64,000 nucleotides of DNA, from positions 1,178,001-1,242,000 of the forward strand of contig NZ_CP117449.1 of assembly GCF_030687835.1 (NCBI RefSeq), written 5' to 3'. Position 1 is the first letter of the stretch; every line of letters starts with the position of its first letter. The stretch is from Pseudomonas hefeiensis (GTDB lineage Bacteria > Pseudomonadota > Gammaproteobacteria > Pseudomonadales > Pseudomonadaceae). A program made the position numbers and the translations under genes. Shown in pieces: positions 8,611 through 16,547 of the stretch. The notes beneath the pieces are model-generated. The model ran no database searches. It saw only the letters and a program-made list of their open reading frames with translations, and had not been told where the DNA came from.

Positions 8611-10810
8611 GCCTTTTGTGACGTCTTTACTTATCCCCGCACGCTGGCTGCACCGTCTGGAATGGCGCCGTGGTTTCTTTGAATGGGCCCGCAGCGACGG
8701 GGTGACCTGGGTCTACATTTTCAAAGTGCTGCTTGCCGCGTTCCTGACGTTGTGGCTGGCGATGCGCCTGGAGCTGCCGCAACCACGCACGGCCATGATC
8801 ACGGTGTTTATCGTCATGCAGCCCCAGAGCGGGCAGGTGTTCGCCAAGAGTTTCTATCGCTTGCTCGGCACCCTGGCGGGCTCGGCGGTGATGGTGGCGC
8901 TGATTGCTTTGTTTGCCCAGAGCACTGAGTTGTTCTTGGGCAGCCTGGCGATCTGGGTCGGCGTCTGTTCAGCGGGCGCGGCGCGTTATCGCAACTTCCG
9001 GGCCTATGGTTTTGTGCTGGCCGGCTACACCGCGGCCATGATTGGTCTGCCGGCCCTGGCTCATCCGGAAGGCGCGTTCATGGCGGCGGTCTGGCGTGTG
9101 CTGGAGATTTCCCTGGGGATTCTCTGCGCGACCCTGATCAGCGCCGCGATCCTGCCGCAAACCGCCAGCGCCGCCATGCGCAACGCCCTGTACCAACGCT
9201 TTGGAGTGTTTGCCCTGTTTGTCACGGATGGCTTGCGTGGGCGCAGTAAACGCGAGGTATTCGAGGCGCGTAACGTCGGCTTCATTGCCGAAGCCGTCGG
9301 CCTGGAAAGCCTGCGTAGCGTGACGGTGTTCGAAGACCCGCACATGCGTCGGCGCAACGGTCGGCTCAGTCGCTTGAACAGCGAATTCATGGGCATCACC
9401 ACCCGATTCAACGCCTTGCACCAGTTGCTCGAGCGTTTGCGTAGCCGCCGGGCCGAACAGGTGGTGCATGCCATCAAACCGGGTTTGCAAACGCTGGCCG
9501 AGTTGCTGGACGGTTTTAGCGCCCGCGCCCTGACCGATGAAGATGCTGCGCGCCTGGCGGCGGAGCTGGCAACCTATAAAGCCGATTTGCCGGCACAGGT
9601 CCGCAGGCTGCGTGGGGTGTTCGAAGAAACAGATCCGAGCGAAGCGCAACGGCTGGACTTCCACACCGCCTACGAGCTGCTGTATCGCTTCGTCGATGAC
9701 TTGCACGGCTACGCCCAGACCCATGCGTCGCTGGCGAATCATCGCCACGAACGCGAGCGATGGGACGAACCTTTCATACCGCAGACCAACGGTCTGGCGG
9801 CTGCGGCGTCGGGGTTTCGGGCAGCGTTCATCCTGCTGGTACTGGGCAGCTATTGGGTCGCCACGGCCTGGCCGAGTGGCGCGACCATGACGATGATTGC
9901 CGCCGCCACGATGGGCTTGTCGGCTGCCACGCCCAACCCCAAACGCATGGCGTTCCAGATGGCGTGTGGCACGCTGTTCGGGGCCTTGATCGGTTTCGTC
10001 GAGATGTTTTTCATCTTCCCACTGATCGACGGCTTTCCCTTGCTCTGCGTGATGTTGGCGCCGGTGATCATGTTGGGCTCATTCCTCAGCTCGCGACCGC
10101 AATACGCCGGGGTCGGGCTGGGGCTGCTGATCTTTTTCTGCACAGGCTCGGTGCCCGACAACCTGACGGTCTACAACCCCTACACCTTCATCAACGATTA
10201 CCTCGCGATGATCCTTGGCATGCTGGTATGCGCCGCCGCCGGGGCAATCATTCTGCCGCCCAACAGCCGCTGGTTGTGGCGCCGACTCGAACAAGACCTG
10301 CGCGAGCAGGTGGTGTTTGCCATCAGCGGCCGGCTCAAGGGCCTGGCTTCGGGTTTTGAAAGTCGCACCCGGGACTTGCTGCATCAGGCTTATGGGCTGG
10401 CTGCGGGGCAGCCTCGGGTACAGCGGGATCTGTTGCGCTGGATGTTCGTGGTACTGGAGGTCGGCCACGCGATTATCGAATTGCGCAAGGAACAGGCGAT
10501 CTTGCCGGTGCATCCGGCCTATGCCCCAAGCCAGCCGTGGCGCCAGGCGATCCGCGTGATGGGGCGGGCGCTGGTGCGGCTGTTCCGCCAGCCCGGCCAG
10601 AGCAATCTGGAGCGCGCCCTGCTGGCGGTCGACCACGCCATCAGCCGCGTACAGGCCAGTGACGAACCCTTCGCCCCGCATTTCGACACCTCGGCCCTGC
10701 GCCGGGTGAAAAGCTATCTGCATTTCATCCGTACTTCGCTTTTGGACCCGCAATCGCCATTGGCGGCCTACGTCAGGCCGCTGCCCCAGGAACCTGAACA
10801 TGCCTCGTGA
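8600..10810 (+). CDS. FUSC-family permease, AaeB-like aromatic-acid exporter
   Basis: This inner-membrane protein of about 736 residues consists of two membrane halves separated by cytoplasmic helical regions. A first hydrophobic block lies at about residues 45-190 and a second at about 395-550, each followed by a soluble helical segment. This two-block pattern defines the FUSC/AaeB/YccS group, which exports p-hydroxybenzoate and related acids in E. coli. The start at 8600 overlaps the end of the outer-membrane-factor gene; a GTG at 8618 has a better-placed purine-rich site and is an alternative. Its stop overlaps the DUF1656 gene by 11 bases. Substrate is inferred only. Confidence 0.88.
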   Translation: MLSRPFVTSLLIPARWLHRLEWRRGFFEWARSDGVTWVYIFKVLLAAFLTLWLAMRLELPQPRTAMITVFIVMQPQSGQVFAKSFYRLLGTLAGSAVMVALIALFAQSTELFLGSLAIWVGVCSAGAARYRNFRAYGFVLAGYTAAMIGLPALAHPEGAFMAAVWRVLEISLGILCATLISAAILPQTASAAMRNALYQRFGVFALFVTDGLRGRSKREVFEARNVGFIAEAVGLESLRSVTVFEDPHMRRRNGRLSRLNSEFMGITTRFNALHQLLERLRSRRAEQVVHAIKPGLQTLAELLDGFSARALTDEDAARLAAELATYKADLPAQVRRLRGVFEETDPSEAQRLDFHTAYELLYRFVDDLHGYAQTHASLANHRHERERWDEPFIPQTNGLAAAASGFRAAFILLVLGSYWVATAWPSGATMTMIAAATMGLSAATPNPKRMAFQMACGTLFGALIGFVEMFFIFPLIDGFPLLCVMLAPVIMLGSFLSSRPQYAGVGLGLLIFFCTGSVPDNLTVYNPYTFINDYLAMILGMLVCAAAGAIILPPNSRWLWRRLEQDLREQVVFAISGRLKGLASGFESRTRDLLHQAYGLAAGQPRVQRDLLRWMFVVLEVGHAIIELRKEQAILPVHPAYAPSQPWRQAIRVMGRALVRLFRQPGQSNLERALLAVDHAISRVQASDEPFAPHFDTSALRRVKSYLHFIRTSLLDPQSPLAAYVRPLPQEPEHAS

Positions 10811-11000
10811 AATCGCCTTCCATGGCGTGTACATGCCCACCATGACCCTGATGTTTTTCATCGCCGCCGCCCTGGCTTGGGCCCTGGACCGTTTTTTGTC
10901 CGGGCTGGACCTGTACCGCTTCTTCTGGCACCCGGCGCTGCTGCGCCTGAGTCTGTTTACCTGCTTGTTTGGCGCGCTGGCGCTGACGGTCTACCGTTGA
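10800..11000 (+). CDS. DUF1656 small membrane protein (AaeX-like)
   Basis: This 66-residue protein has two hydrophobic segments (about 10-33 and 43-63) joined by the conserved LSGLDLYRFFWHPALL region. It belongs to the DUF1656/AaeX family, which is regularly found between FUSC permeases and HlyD adaptors. Its ATG lies inside the last codons of the permease gene, so it is translationally coupled. The exact role in the pump is not known for the family. Confidence 0.88.
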   Translation: MPREIAFHGVYMPTMTLMFFIAAALAWALDRFLSGLDLYRFFWHPALLRLSLFTCLFGALALTVYR

Positions 11001-11010
11001 GATCAATGCG

Positions 11011-11874
11011 ATGAAAAAGTTTTTCAGCCTGCTTGCGACGCTGTTGGTGCTTGCCCTTGCCCTGTGGATCGGCCGGGCGTTGTGGGTGCATTACATGAAC
11101 ACTCCGTGGACCCGTGATGGTCGGGTACGCGCCGATATCATCAACGTCGCCGCCGATGTCAGCGGTGAGGTGGTCGAGGTGCCGGTGCGTGATAACCAGT
11201 TGGTAAAAAAGGGCGAGCTGCTGATGCGCATCGACCCTGAGCATTACCGCATTGCGGTGAAACAGGCTCGCTCTTTGGTGGCCTCGCGCAAGGCGACCTG
11301 GGAAATGCGCAAGGTCAACGCTCATCGGCGTGCCGACCTGGACAGCCTGGTGATCTCCCGGGAAAACCGTGACGACGCCAGTAACATTGCCGACTCGGCC
11401 CTGGCCGATTACCAGTACGCCCGGGCACAACTGGAAGCCGCCGAGCTGAATCTCGCGCGTACCCAGGTCCGCGCGGCGGTGGACGGTTACGTCACCAACC
11501 TCAACGTGCATCGGGGCGACTATGCGCGCATCGGCGAGGCGAAAATGGCCGTGGTGGACATGAATTCGTTCTGGGTCTACGGCTTCTTCGAAGAAACCAA
11601 GTTGCCCAAGGTGCGGGTCGGTGATTCGGCGCAATTGCAGTTGATGAGCGGTGAGGTGCTCAAGGGGCATGTGCAAAGCATCTCGCGCGGCATCTACGAC
11701 CGTGACAACCCCGAAAGCCGCGAGTTGATCGCCGATGTGAACCCGACCTTCAACTGGGTTCGTCTGGCGCAGCGGGTGCCGGTGCGGATCCATATCGACG
11801 AAGTGCCAGAGGGCGTGCTGCTGGCGGCGGGGATGACCTGCACGGTCGTGGTCGAACCTCATGCCGTGCTCTGA
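11011..11874 (+). CDS. HlyD-family membrane-fusion protein, AaeA-like
   Basis: This 287-residue periplasmic adaptor has an N-terminal membrane anchor (about residues 5-24) and the lipoyl-type half motif VVEVPVRDNQLVKKGELLMRIDP. A short coiled coil (about 85-150) and a second lipoyl half (AAVDGYVTNLNVHRGDY) follow, then a beta domain. It is the last gene of the efflux operon, 10 bases after the DUF1656 stop. Size and motifs match AaeA/EmrA-like adaptors of FUSC pumps. With the upstream channel gene, the operon encodes a complete tripartite exporter. Confidence 0.92.
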   Translation: MKKFFSLLATLLVLALALWIGRALWVHYMNTPWTRDGRVRADIINVAADVSGEVVEVPVRDNQLVKKGELLMRIDPEHYRIAVKQARSLVASRKATWEMRKVNAHRRADLDSLVISRENRDDASNIADSALADYQYARAQLEAAELNLARTQVRAAVDGYVTNLNVHRGDYARIGEAKMAVVDMNSFWVYGFFEETKLPKVRVGDSAQLQLMSGEVLKGHVQSISRGIYDRDNPESRELIADVNPTFNWVRLAQRVPVRIHIDEVPEGVLLAAGMTCTVVVEPHAVL

Positions 11875-11925
11875 GGCATCGCATCAGTGGGTTGATGGTG
11901 AGATTTGATACACACCACAGATCCC

Positions 11926-12015
11926 CTGTGGGAGCGGGCTTGCTCGCGAAAGCGGTAGTTCAGCTTGCACTGATATTGACTGTGCCGACGTCTTCGCGAG
12001 CAAGCCCGCTCCCAC
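11926..12015. repeat. REPIN downstream of the efflux operon
   Basis: Arms GTGGGAGCGGGCTTGCTCGC and GCGAGCAAGCCCGCTCCCAC face each other around a variable loop. It sits between the convergent HlyD and SDR genes and is the only structured element in that 223-base gap. Confidence 0.93.
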
Positions 12016-12097
12016 ATTGGATCTTCGCCGGAGATGCGTTTTGCGTTCGCCCCCAATCCCCTCGCCACAGAAGCAATGCCTGTTACTCCTCCGGTAC

Positions 12098-12928
12098 TTA
12101 CAACGACCCACCTAGCCCGAACCGCTTCATCAAGCCTTTTTCCAGCAACCCCTTGGGCAGCAAACCGGCCATCATCGGCAACACCCGGCTGCCATTGCCC
12201 AGGCGCAGCAGGCGCGGGGGGCTGGGTTGCTGCACGGCCTTGAGCAGTCCTGCGGCAAAATCGCTGGCCAGGGTCGGGTTGTCCTGGGAGGCCTTGGCAC
12301 GGCTGCGGATGCCGTCGCGCAGAGGCCACCAGGGTGACTGTTCGCTGATCAGTTGCTCGGCTTCATGGCCGGCATTTTTGGCGAAGCTGGAGGCGATCGC
12401 ACCGGGCTGGACTTCCATCACGCGGATGCCGAACGGCGCCAGTTCCATGCGCAATGCATCGCTCAAGGCATGCACCGCCGCCTTCGAGGCGCAATAGGCA
12501 CCAGCAAATGGCGTCACCAGCACGCCGGAAACGCTGCCGATGTTCACCACCAATCCCTTGGCTCGGCGCAGCACCGGGAACAGTGCGCGGGTCACTCCGA
12601 CGATGGCGAACACGTTGGTTTCGAACTGGCGCTGCATGGCCGGTACGCCACCGTCCAATAACGGTCCCATGGCGCCGTAACCGGCATTGTTGATCAGCAC
12701 ATCAAGGCCGCCGTGTTGCTGGTTGATGCGTTCGCTCAACTGTTCCAAGGCCTGGCCGTCATTGACGTCCAGTTGTACGGCGGTGAACCCGGCAGCGCTG
12801 AGCAGCGCCACGTCCTCATCCTTGCGTGCACTGGCCCATACTTGATAGCCGGCGGCCTTGAAGGCATCGGCGAGGGCGCGGCCGATGCCGCTGGAACATC
12901 CGGTAATCAACGCAACGGGCATGGCCAT
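12098..12928 (-). CDS. Short-chain dehydrogenase/reductase (SDR)
   Basis: This 276-residue classical SDR has the cofactor motif TGCSSGIG at residues 9-16, the structural NNAG at 80-83, and the catalytic set S132/S134, Y145 and K149 (YCASK). It is a soluble NAD(P)-dependent oxidoreductase of unknown substrate. The C-terminal 40 residues are longer than in minimal SDRs and hydrophobic, resembling steroid or retinol-type SDRs. A Met at residue 3 is an alternative start. It may be co-transcribed with the small membrane-protein gene upstream, whose stop is 25 bases away. Confidence 0.88.
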   Translation of the reverse strand: MAMPVALITGCSSGIGRALADAFKAAGYQVWASARKDEDVALLSAAGFTAVQLDVNDGQALEQLSERINQQHGGLDVLINNAGYGAMGPLLDGGVPAMQRQFETNVFAIVGVTRALFPVLRRAKGLVVNIGSVSGVLVTPFAGAYCASKAAVHALSDALRMELAPFGIRVMEVQPGAIASSFAKNAGHEAEQLISEQSPWWPLRDGIRSRAKASQDNPTLASDFAAGLLKAVQQPSPPRLLRLGNGSRVLPMMAGLLPKGLLEKGLMKRFGLGGSL

Positions 12929-12953
12929 TCCTTATGCAAACAGTGGGAGGGGA

Positions 12954-13418
12954 TCAGTTGGAGAAGTTGCCTTGCAATCGTTCGGCGCGAAACTCCAGGG
13001 TTTGTGGACGATAGCCAGGACGCAGCGGTGGCAGGGACAGGCAGTCTTGCCAGTCAGCGCCGGGCTGCAACTCACCAGGGCCGCGATAACGCGGTGCGGT
13101 GTACTGATTGTCGGCCAGGTTGATGGTATCGCCGGGTGCGTAGGCCGCGATCCGCCAGCGCAGTTCGATCAGCGGTACATCGTTGCCATTTGTCATGGTC
13201 AGCAACAACGGACGGTCGGCCGGGCAGCGTTCGGGGGCGTAAGTGACACGCAGATCCAGACGCGCCAGTTGTCGGGTTTCGCGGCTGTCCTCCCAGAGTA
13301 CCCACGCGGCCACCAGCCCCAGCCCGACGAACGCCGCCAGGGACACTGGCAGCGCCTTGGCCGGATAGCGCAGCAGCAGGATGAGCCAGGTGATGACCAG
13401 CAAGACGCCGATAAGCAT
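12954..13418 (-). CDS. Small inner-membrane protein of unknown function
   Basis: The 154-residue product starts MLIGVLLVITWL; this ATG has GGAGG 8 bases upstream, which is better than an upstream GTG in the same frame. Two hydrophobic segments (about 2-18 and 25-45) are followed by a soluble domain of about 105 residues predicted to lie outside the cytoplasm, with three Cys or paired residues (YAPERCPADRP, WQDCLSLPP). The family is not recognised with certainty. It probably shares a transcript with the downstream SDR gene. Confidence 0.7.
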   Translation of the reverse strand: MLIGVLLVITWLILLLRYPAKALPVSLAAFVGLGLVAAWVLWEDSRETRQLARLDLRVTYAPERCPADRPLLLTMTNGNDVPLIELRWRIAAYAPGDTINLADNQYTAPRYRGPGELQPGADWQDCLSLPPLRPGYRPQTLEFRAERLQGNFSN

Positions 13419-13502
13419 GGTTGAAGCCTCCGTTACCGTCACCCCATCCTACCGGAGGGGACGGGCCGTGGATATTCATCCGTCTCGGGCCACCGGTCGC
13501 CA

Positions 13503-13518
13503 CTGTCATATCTGACAG
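13503..13518. promoter_or_regulatory. Palindromic element upstream of the first RHS gene
   Basis: CTGTCATATCTGACAG is a perfect inverted repeat (6-base arms, 4-base centre), 73 bases upstream of the start codon. The same 16 bases, with flanking GTAGGCAA, recur upstream of the second RHS gene (16471-16486). Conservation beyond the coding region marks it as a likely regulator site. Confidence 0.5.
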
Positions 13519-13591
13519 TAGGCAAGGGTTGCTTGCCCTTGTTAGATGCCGGGTACGACGCAGCGGTGCCACAACCAAGAGGCCTGATGAG

Positions 13592-16414
13592 ATGGGCATG
13601 GATCAGCGAACCCCGAGGCTGATGGCCTTTGACCCAAGGAATTTACCGGTTCGTTCGGTCGACTATTGGCGCAACATCGAGAACGGACCCACGCAACAGC
13701 GCATCACCCGCAATCTTTTTGAGGCCGCCGGCCGTTTGGCAAAACAATGGGATCCTCGATTGTGGTTCTTACAACAAGACGATCAGTCGGCACCGGCCAA
13801 CCTTTCGACGGTTTATTCGCTATCCGCTGCCGCGCTGCGTACCGATAGCGTCGATGCGGGCATGCAGATCGATTTACCAGGACTCGCCGGTGAGGGCTTG
13901 CGGGCGTGGGACGGCCGAGGGATGCATCGCGAGGTGGTCTACGACGACTTGCTCCGTCCCGTGGTGGTGCTCGAACAGGGCGCCGGGCAACCGCGCCGAT
14001 GTGTCGAGCGTCTGAAGTATGGTTATCCGGGGCAGGGCGATCAGAACCACAACCAGTATGGCCAGCTGATCCGTCACGACGACACAGCGGGTACGTTGTT
14101 ACTGGCGTCGTTTGCCTTGACCGGGCGAAACCTCATGCAGGACCGCCGTTACATCTTCGATGCGGCTTTGCCCGATTGGCCGGAGCCGGTATCCGATCGC
14201 GAACAACTCATTGAGCCTGGAAGCGGTGCCGTTTCGACGTGGCGTGTGGGGCCGCTGAGCGATGTGCTGGAGCAAGTCGACGCCCGGGGAAATCGACAAC
14301 GCCAACACCTTACGCTCGATGGCCGGCTGTCCGGCAGCCAACTGCTATTGGCGGGGCAGGGCGATTGGCAGACGCTGGTGAGTGATATTCGCTACGATGC
14401 CCTTGGACAGATCGAGGGGGAAACAGCCGGCAACGGCGTGCAAACCACCCTTATCTACAGCCCTGAAGACGGGCGCCTGGCAGAGCGCCAAGCCCTGCGT
14501 TCCGGCCAGGTACTGCAACACTTGCGCTACGTTTATGACCCGATGGGCAACGTGTTGAGCATCGAGGACGCAGCCCTGGCATTCCGCTACTTTGCCAACC
14601 AGCGCATCGACCCGATCAGTCGCTTTGTCTACGACAGTCTCTATCAACTGATCGAAGCCACCGGTTGGGAGGCGGGCTCGGTGAACCAAGGGCCCGACTC
14701 GCTGAGGCACAACGACCCGGCGGCGGTTAGCAATTACCAGCAGACCTACCGCTACGACGAAGGCGGCAATCTGTTGGCGCTGGTCCACGTCGGGGCACAA
14801 AGCCATGGTCGGGAAATCCAAGCTGCGCGCTATAGCAATCGCTGCCTGCCGTACCGCAATGGCGTGCCGCCCACCGAGGACGAAATTGCCGCGGCGTTCG
14901 ATGCGCGGGGCAATTGCCTGGAGCTGGACGCGGGACGGTTCCTGGCGTGGGACTTGCGTAACCAGCTTGGCTCGGTCACGACCATCGAACGCGCTTCGGG
15001 CCTTAATGACAGTGAGGCTTATATCTACGACGGCGGCGGGCAACGTGTGCGCAAGTTGCGCACGCTTCAGACCGGTGCTCGCACGCTCGCCGCCGAGGTC
15101 CGTTATTTGCCGGGGCTGGAACTGCGCGCCGACAGCGGCACGGGCGAGGCGCTGCAAGTGATCACTGCCCAGGGCGGGCTCAGCGATGTTCGGGTGTTGC
15201 ATTGGGAAAGCGCGCCGCCGACCGGCGAGAACGACTGCTATCGATACAGCGTTGCCGATCATTTGGGCTCGGTCGGACTGGAGCTTGCCCAGGATGGGCG
15301 GGTCATCAGCCGGGAGCATTATTATCCTTTTGGCGAAACGGCTTATCTGGCTGGGGAGGACGTGGTCGAGGTGGGCTACAAGACGGTGCGTTATTCAGGT
15401 AAGGAACGGGATGCGACGGGGTTCTATTACTACGGCTATCGCTACTACATGCCTGGCTTGCAGCGCTGGCTCAATCCGGATCCGGCCGGGGCTGTAGATG
15501 GTCTGAACCTGTACTGGATGACCCGGAACAACTCGGTCAGTTTTATCGATGACGATGGCGCCGTTACCAGGAAAAAACTGTCCAACGGATTGTGGAGTCC
15601 GGTGATTGCGGTGGGTGCTGAACGAAACATCCCAGGGGCACAGCCTGTTGATATCGGAACTCTACAGCGAAATCTGCCTGCCGCCGCAAAGACGACCAGT
15701 ATCCATAACGCGCTAACCGAAACCGAACTCAACAGGGTCGAAGTCACCACCCAGTTGTTGAATACCGCGCATAACATTTCTTCTGAATTGAACAACAGAC
15801 AAGGCGGGGCCAAGCTCCTGTTCACGATGGAAAAACTCACCTATTCCGGAGCAAGTAGTGGAGCACTTAATGCCCTGAGAGTTGTGGAAAATCCGCGGAA
15901 TATCCCCGAAAAAAACAACGCAATATTGGCCTTCTGGGCGCCTCAAGGCGGCTATGTAGACATACCGGTAGACCCCGGTCGGAGCCATCCCGACTACGTG
16001 TTCACCCCAGGGTTCAGCGGTTGTTCACTGACGGTGGATCAGCTCAACGACAATGTGCTCCGTGTTCGCCATGTCCAAGGCGGTAAGGAAAGCGCCGAAT
16101 ACAATGATTTACCTGGCAGAGAACATGGGCTAGGGCTTGGCGCGATGATGGAATACATGGATTACGGCTATGCCTTGAACACCAGGGGTCAAACGGAAGA
16201 GGTCATCACCGCTTTCGCTTTTATGAAATTTGACCGTGGAGCTGGTGCCTGGAAGATTTTTCACCAGAGCACCCAGGGGGCTGCTTCGATCGAAAGCTAT
16301 TCCCCCGGCAGGAAAATCTCTCTGTTCAATCGCTCGAACGCGTCGGTCACGGTTTTTTCAAAGACGAGGGTTCGCAAAGTTCAGTCCAAGCAGATGCTCA
16401 TAGCGAACCGGTAA
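13592..16414 (+). CDS. RHS/TcC-type toxin with putative CNF/BLF1-like deamidase tip
   Basis: This 940-residue protein starts at MGMDQRTPRL, aligned with the paralogue downstream and preceded by AAGAGG. Residues 1-640 are an RHS cocoon of the TccC kind: SVDAGMQID near the N-terminus, many YD-type repeats, and the core DHLGSVGLEL (from D556) through GKERDATGFYYYGYRYY to NPDPAGAVDGLNLYWM. Residues about 650-940 are unrelated to the paralogue. They contain FTPGFSGCSLTV, with T805, C811 and H827. The T-x5-C spacing, the SGC motif and a His 16 residues later match the Cys-His glutamine deamidases (CNF1, BLF1, CheD), so a Rho- or translation-factor-directed deamidase is a reasonable inference. There is no signal peptide, VgrG or PAAR domain and no immunity-like gene follows. 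Confidence 0.85.
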   Translation: MGMDQRTPRLMAFDPRNLPVRSVDYWRNIENGPTQQRITRNLFEAAGRLAKQWDPRLWFLQQDDQSAPANLSTVYSLSAAALRTDSVDAGMQIDLPGLAGEGLRAWDGRGMHREVVYDDLLRPVVVLEQGAGQPRRCVERLKYGYPGQGDQNHNQYGQLIRHDDTAGTLLLASFALTGRNLMQDRRYIFDAALPDWPEPVSDREQLIEPGSGAVSTWRVGPLSDVLEQVDARGNRQRQHLTLDGRLSGSQLLLAGQGDWQTLVSDIRYDALGQIEGETAGNGVQTTLIYSPEDGRLAERQALRSGQVLQHLRYVYDPMGNVLSIEDAALAFRYFANQRIDPISRFVYDSLYQLIEATGWEAGSVNQGPDSLRHNDPAAVSNYQQTYRYDEGGNLLALVHVGAQSHGREIQAARYSNRCLPYRNGVPPTEDEIAAAFDARGNCLELDAGRFLAWDLRNQLGSVTTIERASGLNDSEAYIYDGGGQRVRKLRTLQTGARTLAAEVRYLPGLELRADSGTGEALQVITAQGGLSDVRVLHWESAPPTGENDCYRYSVADHLGSVGLELAQDGRVISREHYYPFGETAYLAGEDVVEVGYKTVRYSGKERDATGFYYYGYRYYMPGLQRWLNPDPAGAVDGLNLYWMTRNNSVSFIDDDGAVTRKKLSNGLWSPVIAVGAERNIPGAQPVDIGTLQRNLPAAAKTTSIHNALTETELNRVEVTTQLLNTAHNISSELNNRQGGAKLLFTMEKLTYSGASSGALNALRVVENPRNIPEKNNAILAFWAPQGGYVDIPVDPGRSHPDYVFTPGFSGCSLTVDQLNDNVLRVRHVQGGKESAEYNDLPGREHGLGLGAMMEYMDYGYALNTRGQTEEVITAFAFMKFDRGAGAWKIFHQSTQGAASIESYSPGRKISLFNRSNASVTVFSKTRVRKVQSKQMLIANR
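13735..14038 (+). repeat. Gene-conversion-like repeat, copy 1
   Basis: This 304-base stretch inside the first RHS gene is almost identical to 16691-16994 in the second. I count about seven mismatches and no indel, with most synonymous sites unchanged, whereas the flanking cores differ much more. Confidence 0.85.
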
Positions 16415-16470
16415 GTGCAAAAAAACATGTCTGCTCATCTGTATCGCGACTACCTCTCCGCTGGTCGTCA

Positions 16471-16486
16471 CTGTCATATCTGACAG
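16471..16486. promoter_or_regulatory. Palindromic element upstream of the second RHS gene
   Basis: Second copy of CTGTCATATCTGACAG, 61 bases before the start codon of the second RHS gene, followed as in copy 1 by GTAGGCAA and a TTGTTAGAT segment. Each RHS gene therefore carries its own promoter region. Confidence 0.5.
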
Positions 16487-16547
16487 TAGGCAACGGTGTT
16501 TCCTCTTGTTAGATATCCAGTGGCGCTAAGACCAAGAGGCCGGATCG

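Noticed and set aside
13421..13591. N-terminal extension of the first RHS gene from an upstream ATG
   Set aside because: It overlaps the duplicated promoter palindrome and has no counterpart in the paralogue; the start at 13592 matches the second gene and has AAGAGG in front.
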